Shown piece after piece: positions 55,225 through 64,000 of a stretch of 64,000 nucleotides of DNA (positions within the stretch are counted from its first letter, which is position 1; every line of letters begins with the position of its first letter). Location: NCBI GenBank assembly GCA_028583605.1, contig CM053331.1:13128857-13192856 (forward strand). The letters run 5' to 3'. The stretch comes from Dastarcus helophoroides. Lineage: Eukaryota; Arthropoda; Insecta; Coleoptera; Bothrideridae. The position numbers and the translations under genes are program-made. A model generated the notes under the pieces. That model did no database searches, was not told the origin of the DNA, and saw only the letters and a list, made by a program, of their open reading frames with translations.

Positions 55225-55720
55225 ACTTATTCTCGAAATTTCGAGGAAAATTTCGATATCAAAGTCGAAATTCCGAGATAAAAATCGAAATTTCGAGATT
55301 AATCTCGGAATTTTAGGAAAAAGGGAGAAATTTCAATAAAAAGTTTTCGAGAAAAAAGTCGAAATTTTCAGTGTAAAGTCGAAATTTCGGGTTTAAAGCC
55401 GAAATTTCAAGTTTAAATCCGACATTTCGAGATTAAAGTCGAAATTTCGAGAAAATAAAGTCTAAATTTCGAAAAAAATCAAAATTTCGAGAAAAAAGTC
55501 GAAATCTCTAAAAATATATTTTTTTAAATCTATGTCCTTTTTGCGCCTTAGTAAAATGTCGAAATTTCAAAATATAATTTTTTTAATCAATCACTTTCTA
55601 CGCTTTTGTAACATGTGGACTTTGAACTCGAAATATCGAATTTTTTCTCGAAAATTCTACTTGAAATTTCCAGTTTAAACTTCATATTTCTAAATATATT
55701 TTTATAAATGAATGCCCTTT
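55225..55720. repeat. A/T-tract satellite, A-rich orientation
   Basis: Units such as GTCGAAATTTCGAGAAAAAA are the reverse complement of the array at 52251-55085 and nearly as well conserved for the first 280 bp. From about 55510 the array decays and alternates with the ACGCTTTTGTAACATG-type non-satellite piece also present in the larger array (near 55600). Confidence 0.85.
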
Positions 55721-56569
55721 CTACATCTTCGTAAAAAACCAAAAATGCATAAATAAAAAAACAAATCAGAAAATAAATGTGTATTGGATTTTTCTAATTA
55801 GGAATAAATAATTAAAATATAAATAGTGTTTAAAATCCAAGAAAAAACTTTCAAAATTAAACTGCGCCAATTCATTATTATCATTTAATTTTTTTTATTA
55901 GAAATGTTTAAAAATTTCACCAAAATCGGAAATCGATCTTTCAGCACCCAATTTTATCGAGAATCGATACTTTTGCTCACGATTCGAATCGATCCAAAAT
56001 TCGATTATTCTAAAAAGGAATCGACATTCCGGTAATAAAATCTAAAGTTATTAGCGGCTTCGACAGGCAACACATAATACAGGTCGAAATATGCTCTGCA
56101 TCTAAAGATTTTATTCGAGTTGTACTCGGAGCACTATTTTATTGTGTAATTTTACAAGTAGGCATCTTTCAAAGTTTCTAGACTTATTTGCACTGCCCAG
56201 TTATAATCAATAATCAATAAAATAATATCCAAAGGTTTAAGTTTTAACCGCTTACCGGATATGAGAATGAACAATGAACCTAAAACCAAATGCAGCATAT
56301 TGTTTTCTCTTAATTCTATTTCAGCGTTTTCTAATGCTTGCCTTATCATCTTTTATCAATAATTCTCAGGAAATTACTGACATTAGTCGAGTGGTGTAAA
56401 ATGAGACGGCTAGGTCATGTTCCGTGTAACATTTTGAATCTGAAAACGTATGTCTGAAATGCGTGCATTCCATAATTTATAAAAGTTCGATACGGTGCAA
56501 GCGCAATAGGTAATTTTACCATTCAGTATCTTCCGGTAAAAAAAAGTGCACATGAATCACCAGCTAGCT
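55721..56569. other. No gene seen
   Basis: AT-rich DNA. About 55925-56030 holds several GAATCGAT/ATCGATTC motifs (AATCGATACTTTTGC, GATTCGAATCGATCC), which may be one end of a decayed hAT element; no second end was found. The 65-residue minus-strand ORF at 56152-56349 shows a hydrophobic stretch but no recognised domain. Confidence 0.4.
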
Positions 56570-57054
56570 ATTGTCTTCTAGGAATTACACTGCAGTTCAT
56601 TCGAAGGAGCTGTTAGTTTAACGTGGTTTGACGCAACTGCCTACCTACCATTAGGACGACAGACAGACGTGTGATTACTGATTAGGACTGAATTTGCTTC
56701 TTGTCGCCCGATAACCAAAATGAATAAAGTCGTTAGCTATTTGGAGCAGATTATTTATTGACGATTACCGAATCGTAACTTTGTTTCCCTCAAACTGCTT
56801 AATTGTGTCGTAAAGTCGTAAAAGTTGCATTACTATTTTTGAAACGTTAGTTTGCCTGTGAAATACCAGCGCTGCGGTCTCACGCCAGAACGAGACGCTA
56901 CACAGCCGTCAGTCGCGAATAGACTCATACCGTGACGTCACAGCTTACGATTGCAAATGTCCGCCTGCCTGCCTTTTGTAACTAGTCTAGTTAAACAATT
57001 TTTCTAATTGTGGTGAATTGTGTGTGCTTGTGTGTGTTTATATTGTAAAATAAA
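56570..57054 (+). promoter_or_regulatory. Promoter and 5' untranslated region with CRE
   Basis: This region is CpG-richer than its surroundings. A perfect cAMP-response element TGACGTCA lies at 56933-56940, inside GTGACGTCAC. ATTGCAAAT (56951-56959) resembles C/EBP or octamer sites, and CGCGAATAG and CAGACAGACG-type sequence lie nearby. The stretch 56980-57054 has the features of a 5' leader and precedes a start codon and splice donor at 57055-57078. Transcription start and strength are not known from sequence. Confidence 0.5.
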
Positions 57055-57076
57055 ATGTTCCCCGGTTCCGGTGGCC
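57055..57076 (+). CDS. Short first coding exon of an unknown gene
   Basis: The start codon in AATAAAATGTTCC opens MFPGSGG with one extra base, and a perfect donor GTAAGT begins at 57077. The exon is 22 nt and ends in phase 1. The GC-rich coding bases contrast with AT-rich flanks on both sides. Downstream exons must lie beyond the window, or were not recognised within the 7 kb that follow (mostly satellite). The seven residues do not identify the protein. The ORFs at 57020-57317 run through the presumed intron and are unlikely to be coding. Confidence 0.5.
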
Positions 57077-58374
57077 GTAAGTAATTTTATTTTAAGCGTA
57101 ATATATGAATCCAACCACACGCAATGCTCGTTTGTTAGGTTTTGTGCGTTTGTTTTTGATTTGTCAATGCGATGTTACTTTGTCCCAATTTTGGCAATTT
57201 TCCTGGTCGTGTTTGCCTCTCGATTTGGTAGAATGTCGTTTTTGGAAATTATTTGCGGTCGCGGCGATTAATTTGCCCTGTTTTGTCCTAGTTTCTTGGT
57301 GCACGAGGCTTAAATAATAGATTTATACAACTTAACCTAATTGTGCAAGTTAAAGGTAGCTCGAAATAAGGTCAATACCTTTTTGACGTTGTTTCCTTGT
57401 TCATAGTAGAATTATTACGCATAGAACTAAAAATCGAAGGTTGCTTTATCCTTAGCTAATAAACTACGTAATATTAGGGGAATATTAAAGTTTAGATGTA
57501 GGTAAACAAGTTAAGTGTTCTGTATACAATTTTTTTAGTATTGAACGAAATTACAAAAATACGCTAAATAATGTCCAAGTGTTAACTAGTCCAAGTGTAT
57601 TAACTAGAGTTAAAATTAGGACCTATCAACTATTTCTCCCCTATGTTGTTTTGGTTTTTTATGGTTCTGTCAAATTTGCTGGAACAAAATTTTCCCCCCG
57701 CGTTTGCTTGATTTTATTAAAATATTTGCTTGTAGCGAATAAAGGTAAAACGGATATAATAAGAATCGTAGTGCAAGTTGCAGTATACAAGGCGCCAAAG
57801 TGCATAGAAGTTCAATGACCCTTTACGTCTAGGACCAGACGGAATTTATTGATTAATCCAACCCTGTCCTGATTTTTCTTTTAAGTTTGCTACGTTTCCG
57901 TAAATAAAATGCATTTTGAAATTACGATTCATTTCCTAGTCGTGTAAAAATAAAACGATTAATGATTTGACTAAAACAGAAAATATGTAACAGTTTATAT
58001 TTACCTTCGTATCTAACTGTGCTCTTTTGCGATAAATGCATTTTTAACATTCTTTATGTTGTAATTTGATTAAAGTGAATACTTTGATATCATGCACAAG
58101 GTAAAAAACTAGAATTTTAACACTTAGAATCCTAATTAACACTAGTTTTATGTTTTGTATTTTTGAAATCTATTTTACTTTTGGATAAAATTAAAAAAAT
58201 GTTTTTCTTAAATTGAAATTTCCAAGTTTTTTTCATTTCGAATAAAAATTAAATTAAAAATTTAGAGAACTATTTTATTACAAAATCTCCGTTTCGAAAT
58301 TTCCACTTTTCATCTCGAATTTTCGATTTTGGAACACAACATTTGGAGAAAATATTTATTTTTACTTCAAAGCT
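57077..58374. other. Intron-like DNA, no gene seen
   Basis: AT-rich sequence with no recognised repeat until about 58200, where weak satellite-like text appears (GAAATTTCCAAG, CGAAATTTCCACTTTT). The 79-residue ORF at 57579-57818 has no recognisable domain. Confidence 0.45.
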
Positions 58375-58497
58375 TTTTTGAAGAGAAAACTTCTTTTGGC
58401 GCTTTAGGCATGAGCGACTTTTAATGGGGAAAAACTTATGGTTTCGCGTTACCATAACGCTAATTCTCGTTACCAATATACTCTGACGTTAACAGTA
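58375..58497. repeat. Dispersed repeat, copy 2
   Basis: Diverged second copy of 35105-35217, sharing CGCTAATTCTCGTTACCAAT, GGTTTCGCGTTACCAT and an upstream TTTTTTGAAGAGAAAACTT. It ends close to the tRNA-like sequence at 58536, in the position of a SINE body. Confidence 0.5.
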
Positions 58498-58535
58498 TAA
58501 GTAGCTATAAGTAAGATGGGTAATAGAATTAAAAA

Positions 58536-58612
58536 ACGCGTGGTCGATAGCAGGGTTTGAACTTGCGACCCACCACGCAAAAAGCCATCGTCCTATTCAA
58601 TGCCCCATGCCC
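58536..58612 (-). repeat. tRNA-like sequence, probably a SINE head
   Basis: On the minus strand the segment reads from GGCATGGGGCATTGAATAGG through GTTCAAACCCTG (58551-58562, B-box-like) to ATCGACCACGC. ATTGAATAGGACGATGGC (about 58585-58602) is in the A-box position and form seen in many insect tRNA-derived SINEs. It lacks a clear cloverleaf acceptor stem, so a functional tRNA is unlikely. The repeat copy at 58375-58497 lies downstream on the same strand and may be the SINE body. Confidence 0.45.
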
Positions 58613-58719
58613 TCTTCTCGAATTAAAACGTTAACTCGCTTGATAACATATCCTTACGCCTACAATATATAACTTAAATTGACTACGTGGAAAGTGTACT
58701 ATGTATTCTTTAAGTCATA
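58613..58719. other. Short non-repetitive interval
   Basis: AT-rich DNA without recognisable features between the SINE-like sequence and the last satellite array. Confidence 0.4.
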
Positions 58720-61700
58720 TAAAAATTTCGTTTTTTACTTGAAATGTTGCCCTTTTTAAAATTATTTCCACCTTTTCTCTGAAAAGTTCGACCTTTGAAA
58801 ATTTTAGCTTTAAAAATCCTTTGAAAATTTCGACATTTCAAACTTTTCAGTTTTTCCAAATTTTGACTGTTGTACAAAAAAATGTTGACTTACTAATTTC
58901 GACTAGTTCGAAATTTTTGCTTGTTCCTAAATTTTGACTTTAAAAGAACGCTACTTTTTCTTACTTTTAAATTTTCGTTTTAAATTCCGATTTTTTTTTC
59001 GAAATTTTGACCTTTTTGAAAATTTTGACTGTCATTGAAAAATTTTCTTATTTTTAAATTTCCATCTTTTTTTAATTTTGACTTTAAATTTCGACTTTTT
59101 TTCTTTAAAAAATTCGACCTTTTTTTGAAAATTTCACCTTATTTTAATTTCGACATTTCAAAATTTTCAGTTATTTAAATTTTGACGCGTTTAAAAAAAT
59201 TTGACGTGTAAATTTCCACTTTTTCTCCGTGAAAAATTCGACCTTTTTGGAAATTTCACCTTTTTTCAAATTTCGACAAATTTTCAGTATTTTGAAATTA
59301 AGACTTGTGTAAAAAAACTGACTGTTTGAAATTTCGACTTTCGTAAATATCGACTTTTAAAAAATTCTACTTCTCAATTTTTTCTTTTTAAATTTGATCA
59401 TGTTTCAGAATTTTGACTTTTTGTAAATTTTGATAATTTTTTGAAATTGTCGACTTTGAAATTTCGATTTTTTCTCCATTTTTTGGAAATTTGGACCGTT
59501 TTTGAAAAAATTGATGTTTTTTGAAAATTTCTCGACTCTTTCAAGATTTAAACTCGTCAAATTTTGACCTTTTAATTTTGAATGTCTCTGAAAAATGGGA
59601 ACTATTTTGAAAGTTTCAACTTTTTTTAAATTTCACGAAATTTCCAGGCATTTCAGATTTTGGCTTTTGTAAAAAATTTTGACATGTAAATTTGGCTTCG
59701 AAATTTTGCTTTTTTCGTAAATTTCGATTTAAAAAAAAATTGTGCTTCTCAATTTTGTTTTCTTTTTAAATTTTGATTATTTTTCAAAATTTATACTTAT
59801 AAATATTGACTTTTTTTTTTAAATCTCGACTTCAAAATTTCTGTTTTTTTCTCGGCTTTTTACAAATTTTGACCGTATTAAATTGAAAAAAAAAATTTTT
59901 GCTCGACATATTTGAAAATATTGACTTTTTTTAAAAAAAATTTGGACTCAATAGTTAAACTCTTTTCAAAATTTGACCTTTTAAATTTCTACTTTCTCTG
60001 AGACATTCGATCTTTTGAAACGTTTCAGCTTTTTTCAAATATCGACTTTGCAAAAGTTTTTTCAAATTTTGACTTTTTAAAAAAAATATAAGTTAAAAAT
60101 TTTGATTCGAAAATTTGCTCTTTTCGTAACTTTCGACTTTAAGAAAATTCTACTTCTCAATTTTGTTTTCTTTTTAAATTTGATTATTTTTCAAAATTTC
60201 GACTTTTTATAAATTTTGGCTTTTTTTTTTGAAAATCTCGACTGCAGAATTTCTGTTTTTTTCTCGGCTTTTTGCAAATTTTGACCGTATTTGAAATTTA
60301 AAAAAAAAATTTTTTGCTTTCGACATTTTTGAAAATATTGACGTTTTTTTTGAAAATTTTTCGACTCAATATTTAGTCTCTTCAAAATTTGACTTTAAAT
60401 TTCTACTTTCTCTGAAAAATTCGACCCTTTTTTCAAATTTCGACTTTGCAAAATTTCCAGTTATTTCAAATTTTGACTGTTGTAAAAAATTTTAAGTTAA
60501 AAATTTTGACTCGAAATTTTACCCTTTTCTTAAATTTCAACTTTTGAAAAATTCTTCTCAATTTTGTTTTCTTTTTAAATTTGATTATTTTTCAAATTTT
60601 CAGCTTCATATAAATTTTGGCCTTTTTTTTTTGATAACGTTGGCTTCAAAATTTCAGTTTTTTTTCTCCGCTTTTTGCCAATTTTTACCGTATTTGCAAT
60701 TTTATAAAATTTTTTTTTAGTTTCGACATTTTTGATAATTTTTTTGACTTTTAATATTTTAACTCTCTTCAAAATTTGACTTTTTAAACTTCTACTTTCG
60801 ACCCTTTTTAAAAGTTTAAACTTTTTTCAAATTTCGACTGCAAAATTTCCAGTTTTTTCAAATTTTGACTTTTTTTTGAAAATTTCGACGTTTTCTAAAT
60901 CGTGTCTTTTTTTTGAAAATCATGACTTCAAAATTTTGTATGCAGTTTTATTGGCTTTTTCTTCGCCGGTCACTCCTTTCACAATCCTAAATTTCAGTAC
61001 CTTCTATTAAGGAATGGCAATCTGTTTTAGAGAATATTTCAAAATATTGGTTTTTTCTTGGATTTTTGCAAATTTTGATTGTATTTGAAAGTTTCAAAGA
61101 AAAATATTTAGTTTCGACTTATTTGAAAATATTGACTTTTTTTTGAAAATATTTCCACTTTTTCAAGATTTAGAAACTTTTTTTCAAATTTTGCCTTTTT
61201 AAATTTCGACTTTCTCTGAAATGAAAAAAGTTTCAAAAGTTCTAAAAGTTCCACTTTTTTTAATTTAAACTTGCAAAAAATTTGAATTTTATATTTCGAC
61301 TCGAAATTTTCCATTTTTCGTAAATTTCGACTTTTAAACAGTTCTACTTTTTCTCAATTTCGAGTTTTTTTTAAGTTCGATTATTTTTCAAAATTTCCAC
61401 TTTTTATAAATTTTGGCCTTTTTGAAAATTTCGACCTTTTCTCTTTGAAAAATTCTCCCTTTTTTTTAATATTTTAACTTTTTTAATATTTCGACATTTC
61501 CAAATTTCCGGTTTTTTAAATTTTGACTTTTGTAAATTTCGAATTTTTAAAAATTCTATATTGTCAATTTTCGACTCGTTCAAAATTTAAACTTTTTCAA
61601 ATTTTGACCTGACAATTTTCCAGTATTTCTCTAAAAAATTTAACCTTTTTTGGAAATTTCAACCTTTTGAACATTTCGACATTGCAGAATTCCAGTTTTT

Positions 61701-63225
61701 TCAAATTTTGACTTTTGTGAAAAAAATTTTGACTTGTTAATTTAGGTTTTCTCGAAATTTCTTTTTTTTCGATAACTTCGACTTAGGAATTTCTGTTTTT
61801 CTCAATTTTGAGTTTCCTTTTAAAATTCGATTTTCTTTCGAAATTTTGTCTAATTGAAAAATTACTTTTTTTAGTTTAGTTTTTGGACTCGACTTTTTGA
61901 GAATTCCAACTTTTTTGAAATGTTGACTATTTAAACTTCGATCTTTTCTTTGCAAAAATTTCGACCTTTTTTGAAAATTCCAACTTTGAAATTTCCAGTT
62001 TTTGAAATTTTGACATTTTGTATAAAAATTTGACTCTCTTGACATTTTGACTTTCTTAAAATTTCAGCTTTTAGAAATTCCATTTTTGAATTTTTTTTTT
62101 TAAATTTGATTCCATAGATCTTTGCTTTTCTTGAACATTTTTGCTTCAAAATTTTAATTTAACCCGAAATTATGTTGTTTTGCAGATTTTGACTTTGAAC
62201 AGTTTTCTTATTATTTTTATTCTCATTTCGATTTTTTCACAAATATTAACTATTTTGAAAATTTCGACTTTCAAAATCTAACCTTTTTCAATTTTTGACT
62301 TTAAATTTCGACCATTTATCTATGAATATTTCCGCCTTCTTTTTTTGAAAATTTAAACTTTAAAAATTTCAATATTTCATCATTTCCAGTTTTTGAAGTT
62401 TTGACATTTTGTAAAAAAAAAGTTTGACTTGTGAATTTCGACTTCATCGAAATTTTAACTTTTTTGTAAATTTCAACTTTTTAAAAATTCCACTTTTGAC
62501 TTCAAAATTTGGATTTTTTCAAAATTGTTTTTTTTGCAAATTTTGAGTTGAACAAATTTCTTCATTTTTATAAAAATTTCACGTATCTGAAAAAATTAAC
62601 CTTTCGAAAAAGGCGAAATTTTGATGTTTTCGTAAATTTCGACTTTTAAGAAATTCTATTTTCTCAATTTTGAGTTTTAAAATTCGATCAATTTTTTAAA
62701 TTCCGACCTTTTTATAAATTTTGAATATCTTTAAAAATCGATTTCAAAATTTGGATTTTTCCAAAAATTTCGGCTTTTTGCAAATTTTGACCTTAATTGA
62801 AAAATTCTTTTACTTTTTGTTTGTTTCGACTTTTTAGAATATATTCTTTTTTGAAAATTTTGCCCATTTCAAAATGAAGAATTTTTTTTTCACATTTTTG
62901 ACTTGTTAATTTAGATTTTCTCGAAATTTTAACTTTTTCGTTAATTTCGATTCTTAAGAAATTCTGTTTTTCTCAATTTTGAGTTTCCTTTTAAAATTCG
63001 ATTTTCTTTCGCAATTTCGAATTTTTATAAATTTTTTCTTTTTTGGAAAATCTTGACTTCAAAATTTCGTTTTTTCTCGAAATTTTGACTAATTGAAAAA
63101 ATTTCTTACTTTTTTTAGTTTAGTTTTTTGGTTTTGACTTTTTTGAGAATATTGACTTGTTGGAAATTTCGACTCTTTCAAAATTTAAACTTTTTTCAAA
63201 TTTTGACCTTTTAAAGTTCGAAATT
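58720..63225. repeat. A/T-tract satellite, T-rich orientation, with higher-order repeats
   Basis: Units of TTTTTGAAAATTTCGAC type continue for 4.5 kb. A larger unit is repeated: blocks containing CTACTTCTCAATTTTGTTTT followed by TTTTTAAATTTGATTATTTT occur near 59740, 60140 and 60545, about 400 bp apart. Blocks with GTTTTTCTCAATTTTGAGTT recur near 61790 and 62965. A short non-satellite piece (CACTCCTTTCACAATCC) lies near 60970. No gene. Confidence 0.85.
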
Positions 63226-63590
63226 TTTATAACAGTCGAGCCTTTAAAAACTACATTTTGAAAATAATAAGAATTTTTAGAGTAGAAATTTTGGGAAAAA
63301 AAATGTTGAAAATTTCAGAAAAGTCGAGATTTTTAGGAAAATCTGATGTTTGAAGAGACGAAATTAATAAATATTGAAATTTTCAAAAAGATTTTCGGAA
63401 TCAGTTCAAGCATAAAAGAAATCGAAAGTTTCAAAAACAGCAAACATTTAGAAAAAGTCAACATTTTGAGAAAAAGGTGACATTTTAAAACCCAAATTTT
63501 GACAAGAAGTCGTAATTTTGCAAAGAAAGCCTAAACTTTGAAATAAAATCGATTTTTAAAAAAAGTTCAACTCTTCAAAAAATTCGACTT
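63226..63590. repeat. A/T-tract satellite, A-rich orientation
   Basis: The array flips near 63230 to GAAATTTTGGGAAAA- and AAAAGTCGAGATTTT-type units and ends at the microsatellite. Confidence 0.75.
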
Positions 63591-63779
63591 CTTCTACTTC
63601 TTATTCTACTTCTTCTTCTTCTACTTCTTCTACTTCTTATTCTACTTCTTCTACTTCTTATTCTACTTCTACTTCTTATTCTACTTCTTCTACTTCTTCT
63701 TCCACTTCTTCTTCTACTTCTTCTTCTACTTCTTATTCTACTTCTTTTACTTATTCTACTTCTTCTTTTTCTTCTTCTC
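63591..63779. repeat. (CTTCTTCTA)-type trinucleotide microsatellite
   Basis: Runs of CTT and CTA triplets (CTTCTTCTACTTCTTATTCT and variants). It directly abuts the end of a minus-strand LINE ORF at 63780, so on the LINE's strand it is a GAA/TAG-type 3' tail, as several LINE families carry. Confidence 0.93.
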
Positions 63780-64000
63780 TAGCCCTATCACATCCACTTC
63801 TGGACATAGGCCTCCTTTATGTTTTTCCACCGTTTTCTATCTTGAGCATTCAAGATCCAGTTTTTGCCAGCTCGCCTCTGAATATCGTCTCTATCTTGTT
63901 TGAAGACGTCCGACACTTCGTTTGGTTTCCCTGGGCCTTCATTGTATTACCGTCTTCGTTTATTTAATATCATCTTTGGCGACGTCTCCTGCCCAGCGCC
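63780..64000 (-). pseudogene. 3' end of a LINE ORF (cut by the window end)
   Basis: On the minus strand, 63785-63885 encodes AGKNWILNAQDRKRWKNIKE then AYVQKWM and a stop. This is a C-terminal signature widely found at the end of insect non-LTR retrotransposon ORFs. Further upstream RWAGDVAKDD can be read near 63985-64000, but frames change between the two, so the copy is broken. The element continues beyond the window. Clade cannot be set from this tail. Confidence 0.7.

Noticed and set aside
57020..57317. Plus-strand ORFs of 83 and 70 residues after the CRE promoter
   Set aside because: They run through a perfect splice donor at 57077 into AT-rich intron-like sequence, and their frames differ from the start codon in best context.
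58536..58612. A functional tRNA gene
   Set aside because: A and B box-like motifs are present, but no full cloverleaf with paired acceptor stem could be drawn; a SINE head is more likely.

Overview
The window is nuclear DNA of an animal, most likely an insect. Nothing in it is organised like a prokaryotic genome. There are no long host ORFs, the few plausible host exons are short and bounded by GT/AG splice signals, and the transposons (mariner, Tigger/pogo, hAT, Harbinger-like MITEs, Jockey and R1/LOA-type LINEs, Penelope-like foldbacks) are the usual arthropod set. The species cannot be told from the sequence.

Layout. 1-2710 is AT-rich non-coding DNA with one Harbinger-like MITE (627-807) and a GC-richer promoter-like patch (about 1240-1500). 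2719-8766 is a transposon cluster: two hAT elements with perfect 8-bp target duplications, an internally deleted pogo relic, and a Tigger element split by a mariner. 8870-17790 and 20030-27470 are mostly a degenerate A/T-tract satellite built on CGAAATTTCG and TTTTT; it flips orientation several times and is interrupted by a second mariner, a third hAT and a near-perfect 54-bp hairpin. 18181-19020 resembles a promoter with an untranslated first exon. 27480-31800 holds two decayed LINEs on the minus strand. 33000-39053 is the most gene-like stretch: a first coding exon at 33571, and two tandemly duplicated 69-nt exons at 38778 and 38985 in the same phase. Between them lie a fourth and fifth hAT, a Penelope/hammerhead-like foldback, repeats and satellite. 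An R1/LOA-type LINE, itself broken by a Jockey element, sits in the intron after the second 69-nt exon (39130-43612). 43680-50690 is AT-rich and satellite DNA with a second foldback copy. A likely internal exon lies at 50953-51119. 52250-55085 is the most regular satellite array. 56570-57076 looks like a promoter with a perfect CRE and a 22-nt first coding exon. 57077-63590 is intron-like DNA, a SINE-like fragment and more satellite. The window ends in a microsatellite-tailed LINE 3' end.

How the parts fit. Roughly half the window is the same satellite family, so any host gene here has introns made of satellite and transposons. The exons at 33571, 38778, 38985 and 50953 (all plus strand) have compatible phases and could belong to one gene of more than 17 kb; this is inference and needs transcript data. 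All transposase and reverse transcriptase genes are disrupted. Nothing supports an active element, although the perfect hAT target duplications suggest fairly recent insertion.
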